Translations under genes and position numbers: made by a program
Notes under the pieces: model-generated
What the model was told of the DNA's origin: nothing
Seen by the model: the letters and a program-made list of their open reading frames with translations, nothing else
Database searches by the model: none
Assembly (NCBI GenBank): GCA_028679405.1
Contig: JAJRBP010000073.1
Coordinates: 1-7,507 of the forward strand
Direction of reading: 5' to 3'
Source of the DNA: Methanoregulaceae archaeon
Lineage (GTDB): Archaea > Halobacteriota > Methanomicrobia > Methanomicrobiales > Methanospirillaceae
DNA: 7,507 nucleotides
Part shown: piece after piece, positions 4,615 to 7,507 of the stretch
How the letters are laid out: each line of letters starts with the position of its first letter
Numbering within the stretch: the first letter of the stretch is position 1

Positions 4615-7507
4615 ATGAAACGGGTATCGTGGCTGAGAGATATCGATCAACTTTGGGTACTCCTTTTAACGCTGTTTTGTATCTCCTTCCTGCTCGTGAC
4701 CGTTGCGGGAGCCGCGAATACCACGATAACCGGGATAAGTTCCACAATCAATCCCTCATTCCCGGGACAGTCTGTGACATTCCATGCTGTCGTCAGCGTG
4801 CTCCCTCCCGGGGCAGGATATCCAACGGGAACAATTTCCTTTCTGGATGGCGTAACCCCGCTGGGTACGGTATCATTAAACACCTCGACCACGGCCAGAG
4901 GCCAGAGGTTCACGACAAACTCTCTCACTCCGGGCATCCACTCAATTACCGCGGTCTACAACGGAAATGCGAATTACCTGCCCAGCACAAGTCCTGAGCT
5001 CGACCAGGAAGTCAGCCAGGCAGCGACAGCAACCCTGATCAGTTCAACGGTCAATCCTTCATTCCCGGGACAATCCGTCACGTTCCACGCGGTCGTCCGG
5101 GCGGTCCCGCCAAGGACGGGTAATCCCACCGGAACAATCTCCTTCATGGACGGGGAGACCCTGCTCGGTACAGTCACCCTGAATACCTCGACCTCCTCGA
5201 GGGGCCAGAGGTTTACAACGACTACCCTCCCACCCGGGATCCATTCTATCACTGCTGTATACAATGGAAATGCGAACTATCTACCCGGCACAAGCACGGA
5301 ACTCGACCAGGAGGTCAGCCGGGCAGCTACCGCGACCCTGATCAATTCCACGGTCAACCCTGCAGTCCCCGGTCAACCAGTCACATTCCATGCAGTGGTC
5401 AGGGTAGTTCCGCCGAGGACTGGTTATCCGACAGGGACCGTCACGTTTATGGATGGGGAAACACCGCTTGCAACAACCGCCCTGAACACCTCAACCACAT
5501 CGAGAGGCCAGCAGCTCTTAATATCCTCGCTCGCTCCTGGTATTCACTCCATCGCCGCTGTGTATAATGGTGATGCGAATTACCTGGCAGATACAAGCCC
5601 GGAACTCTCCCAGGAAATAAGCCAGGCATCGACAGCAACCGAAATCAACTCCACTGTCAATCCATCCGTTTTCGGTCAGACCGTTACGTTCCATGCAGTC
5701 GTCAGGGTAGTTCCGCCTCACAGGGGTATCTGGCCGACCGGGACCATTACCTTCATGGAGGGGGATATTCCGCTGGGCACGGTCCCCCTGAATACCTCGA
5801 CAGTTGCGAGAGGGGCCAGGCTCGCCATCTCGAACCGGACAGCAGGGAACCATCCCATCACGGCAGTCTATAACCCGGGAAATAGCAACTATGCAGCAAG
5901 CACAAGCCCGGAACTCTTACAGACGGTGAATCCCGCATCGACGACGACCCTCGCAGGCACGTCGGCGAATCCTTCAGCCCCGGGCCAGCCGGTTACTGTT
6001 CATGCCATCGTGCGTACGAACAGCCCCGGAGTCGGGTATCCCTCAGGAGTTGTTACCTTCATGGATGGGGGGGAAGTCCTTGGATCCGGGATGCTCAATA
6101 CATCTACGAGTGCGCGGGGGACCAGTTTCACGACGTCGGCCCTCGCTGCCGGTTCGCACACCATTACCGCAGTCTACGAAGGGAACGCGAACTTCCTGGC
6201 AGGCACGAGCCAGGAAATCATCCAGGAGGTCAGCCAGGCACCAACGACGACGGCTATCGGTTCCACGGCAAATCCCTCTGTTTTCGGCCAGACGGTCACG
6301 TTTCACGCAGTTGTCCGGGTCATTCCGCCATTCAGTGGTGCCCTTCCGACCGGAACCGTCACGTTCGTGGATGGCCTCAATCCGATAGGTACGGTCCTGT
6401 TGAATACCTCCACCACGAAGAGGGGAGCCAGTCTCAGCATATCGAACAGGACCGTGGGGAGTCATACCATTACCGCGGTTTATAACCCCAATAACACGAA
6501 TTATGTGACGAGCACCAGCCCGGAACTTCTCCAGACGGTAAACCCGGCGTCGACCTTGACGCTATTCGGTTCCCCGGTAAATCCCTCCCTCACCCGGCAG
6601 CCTGTCACGTTCCACGCGATTGTCCGGACAGTCAGTCCAGGGACAGGGTATCCTTCGGGCATAGTCACCTTCATGGACGGGACCTCTGTCCTCGGTTCCA
6701 ATTCGCTCAACACATCCACCTCCAGGAGGGGAACTTCTTTCACCACGCCGGCGTTGGATGCCGGATTCCATGAAATCTCTGCCATATATGAGGGTAACGG
6801 GAATTACTCGGCCAGCACCAGTTCTGCGATCATGCAGGTGGTGAACAAGAGGCCGTCCACGACATCACTGGTCTCCCTGGTAAATCCCTCCACGTATGGC
6901 GGGACCGTCACATTCAATGCGACCGTCAGCGGATCAGCAGGTACGCCCACAGGGACGATAGTATTCCTGGTCGACAGTACCCCTCTCGGGAGCCCCGTGA
7001 CACTGAACGCCGGAAGTGCTTCGATTCAGGGAGTCCCACTTCCCGCAGGGACACACACGATCACGGCAGTTTTCAGCGGCGATGACACGTACCTCTCCAG
7101 CGATGGCCCGCTCGACCAGGTTGTGCTCCCTGCGTCTACATCGACAACCGTGACCTCATCGGTCGATCCGTCACGATACGGCCAGCCTGTGACTTACACT
7201 GCCACAATCAGCTCGGGTGGTGGGATTCCGGGTGGGACGGTGCTGTTTTCTGCTGACGGATATCCCCATGGAGACGCCGTGCCGGTGGATGGATCGGGAA
7301 GCGCAACCAGTACGACGTTATCCTTCCCGGGTGCTGGTGTACCCCATACAATAAGCGCCGCATATAGCGGTAGTCTCAACTTTACCCCGAGTACCGGGAT
7401 CTGTTCGCAGAAAGTGGACCAGGCGTCCACCATTGCCTCTCTCGCAACCAATAAGACCCCGGTTGCGTCTGGAGAGACCGTGAGGCTTGACGTTATCGTG
7501 ACTGTGG
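4615..7507 (+). CDS. Giant secreted Ig-like tandem-repeat surface protein (Big_3_5-like), 3' end outside window
   Basis: One open frame without stop or frameshift from the ATG to the window edge (964 complete codons), so the gene is partial. Residues 1-34 form a signal peptide: MKRVSWLRD, hydrophobic core 13-31, cleavage near AGA-A. From residue 42 come nine complete Ig-like beta-sandwich domains and the start of a tenth, beginning at about residues 42, 143, 244, 345, 448, 549, 652, 753, 847 and 944. Each follows the group 3 bacterial Ig-like pattern: STVNPS-x-x-GQ-x-VTFHA, then PTGT-V/I-TFMDG, L-G, and PG-x-H-x-ITAVY with G-N-x-NY. Domains 1-7 carry the motif L-N-T-S-T-x-x-R-G. At least 17 N-x-S/T sequons are present, matching a glycosylated cell-surface or S-layer-associated protein. 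Such repeat stalks usually hold a binding or catalytic tip away from the cell; the tip or anchor must lie beyond 7507. No Shine-Dalgarno match is seen before the ATG. Adhesion is an inference. Confidence 0.88.
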   Translation, partial: MKRVSWLRDIDQLWVLLLTLFCISFLLVTVAGAANTTITGISSTINPSFPGQSVTFHAVVSVLPPGAGYPTGTISFLDGVTPLGTVSLNTSTTARGQRFTTNSLTPGIHSITAVYNGNANYLPSTSPELDQEVSQAATATLISSTVNPSFPGQSVTFHAVVRAVPPRTGNPTGTISFMDGETLLGTVTLNTSTSSRGQRFTTTTLPPGIHSITAVYNGNANYLPGTSTELDQEVSRAATATLINSTVNPAVPGQPVTFHAVVRVVPPRTGYPTGTVTFMDGETPLATTALNTSTTSRGQQLLISSLAPGIHSIAAVYNGDANYLADTSPELSQEISQASTATEINSTVNPSVFGQTVTFHAVVRVVPPHRGIWPTGTITFMEGDIPLGTVPLNTSTVARGARLAISNRTAGNHPITAVYNPGNSNYAASTSPELLQTVNPASTTTLAGTSANPSAPGQPVTVHAIVRTNSPGVGYPSGVVTFMDGGEVLGSGMLNTSTSARGTSFTTSALAAGSHTITAVYEGNANFLAGTSQEIIQEVSQAPTTTAIGSTANPSVFGQTVTFHAVVRVIPPFSGALPTGTVTFVDGLNPIGTVLLNTSTTKRGASLSISNRTVGSHTITAVYNPNNTNYVTSTSPELLQTVNPASTLTLFGSPVNPSLTRQPVTFHAIVRTVSPGTGYPSGIVTFMDGTSVLGSNSLNTSTSRRGTSFTTPALDAGFHEISAIYEGNGNYSASTSSAIMQVVNKRPSTTSLVSLVNPSTYGGTVTFNATVSGSAGTPTGTIVFLVDSTPLGSPVTLNAGSASIQGVPLPAGTHTITAVFSGDDTYLSSDGPLDQVVLPASTSTTVTSSVDPSRYGQPVTYTATISSGGGIPGGTVLFSADGYPHGDAVPVDGSGSATSTTLSFPGAGVPHTISAAYSGSLNFTPSTGICSQKVDQASTIASLATNKTPVASGETVRLDVIVTV
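4738..7443 (+). repeat. Tandem array of nine Ig-like domain units within the surface-protein gene
   Basis: Units start at 4738, 5041, 5344, 5647, 5956, 6259, 6568, 6871 and 7153, and a tenth begins at 7444. Spacings are 303, 303, 303, 309, 303, 309, 303, 282 and 291 bases. The alignment anchor is the S-x-x-N-P motif near the start of each domain. Neighbouring units differ mostly at third codon positions while the protein stays similar, so the array is old and kept by selection on the protein rather than freshly amplified. Linkers between units are of the types Q-E-V-S-Q-A and Q-T-V-N-P-A-S-T. Confidence 0.85.
5647..6870 (+). repeat. Two-domain block duplicated with a 612-base period
   Basis: Units 4 and 6 resemble each other (NPSVFGQTVTFHAVV, SNRT, AVYNP, SPELLQTVNPAST), and units 5 and 7 resemble each other (GYPSG-V/I-VTFMDG, ARGTSFTT or RRGTSFTT, YEGN). 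The starts 5647/6259 and 5956/6568 are both 612 bases apart. The array therefore reads A-A-A-B-C-B-C-D-D, and the B-C pair was copied as one block. Many synonymous differences separate the copies. Confidence 0.75.

Noticed and set aside
4753..6600. N-P-S near the start of each Ig unit as glycosylation sites
   Set aside because: Proline in the middle position of N-x-S/T normally blocks glycosylation, so these were not counted as sequons.
4647..6785. Series of minus-strand open frames of about 60-140 codons recurring along the Ig repeats
   Set aside because: They recur because the repeat unit recurs; their sequences mirror the sense repeats in register. No start or promoter context supports them, while the sense frame is continuous and has domain structure.
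4738..7443. Tandem repeats considered as a CRISPR array or satellite
   Set aside because: Units are about 300 bases, diverged mainly at third codon positions and fully coding, with no short identical repeats separated by unique spacers.

Overview
The window looks like a chromosomal segment from a methanogenic archaeon, most likely of the Methanomicrobiales type. This rests on moderately GC-rich DNA, AT-rich TATA-like boxes about 30 bases upstream of several starts, an archaeal-style threonine synthase with an N-terminal zinc ribbon, a membrane-anchored protein resembling the archaeal DUF5803 family, and a very long secreted Ig-like repeat protein rich in N-glycosylation sequons. The taxonomic placement is inferred from protein style; no database search was run.

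All seven genes lie on the + strand. Region 1 (1-1500) is a two-gene unit: a six-helix MarC/UPF0056 membrane protein followed 4 bases later by a nitrilase-superfamily amidohydrolase with an intact Glu-Lys-Cys triad. Region 2 (1501-2600) holds two short single genes, a 128-residue HNH-type zinc protein and a 130-residue lipoprotein. Each is followed by a hairpin plus T-rich tract that resembles an intrinsic terminator. Region 3 (2600-4440) carries threonine synthase, whose last 64 bases also encode the signal peptide of the next gene, a sequon-rich surface protein with a C-terminal membrane anchor.

Region 4 (4440-7507) has a 176-base spacer with a hairpin and overlapping inverted repeats. It is followed by one uninterrupted reading frame that runs off the window end (964 codons seen). 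It encodes a signal peptide and nine full tandem Ig-like domains plus the start of a tenth. The first seven domains share a motif, L-N-T-S-T-x-x-R-G, that places an N-glycosylation sequon at the same point every 101-102 residues. Domains 4-5 and 6-7 are copies of a two-domain block with a 612-base period.

The genes form no obvious single pathway: amino-acid-related functions (MarC-like transporter, amidohydrolase, threonine synthase) are interspersed with envelope proteins (lipoprotein, anchored protein, giant adhesin-like protein). I see no RNA gene, CRISPR array, insertion sequence or recognisable defence system. The most notable structure is the architecture of the repeat protein.
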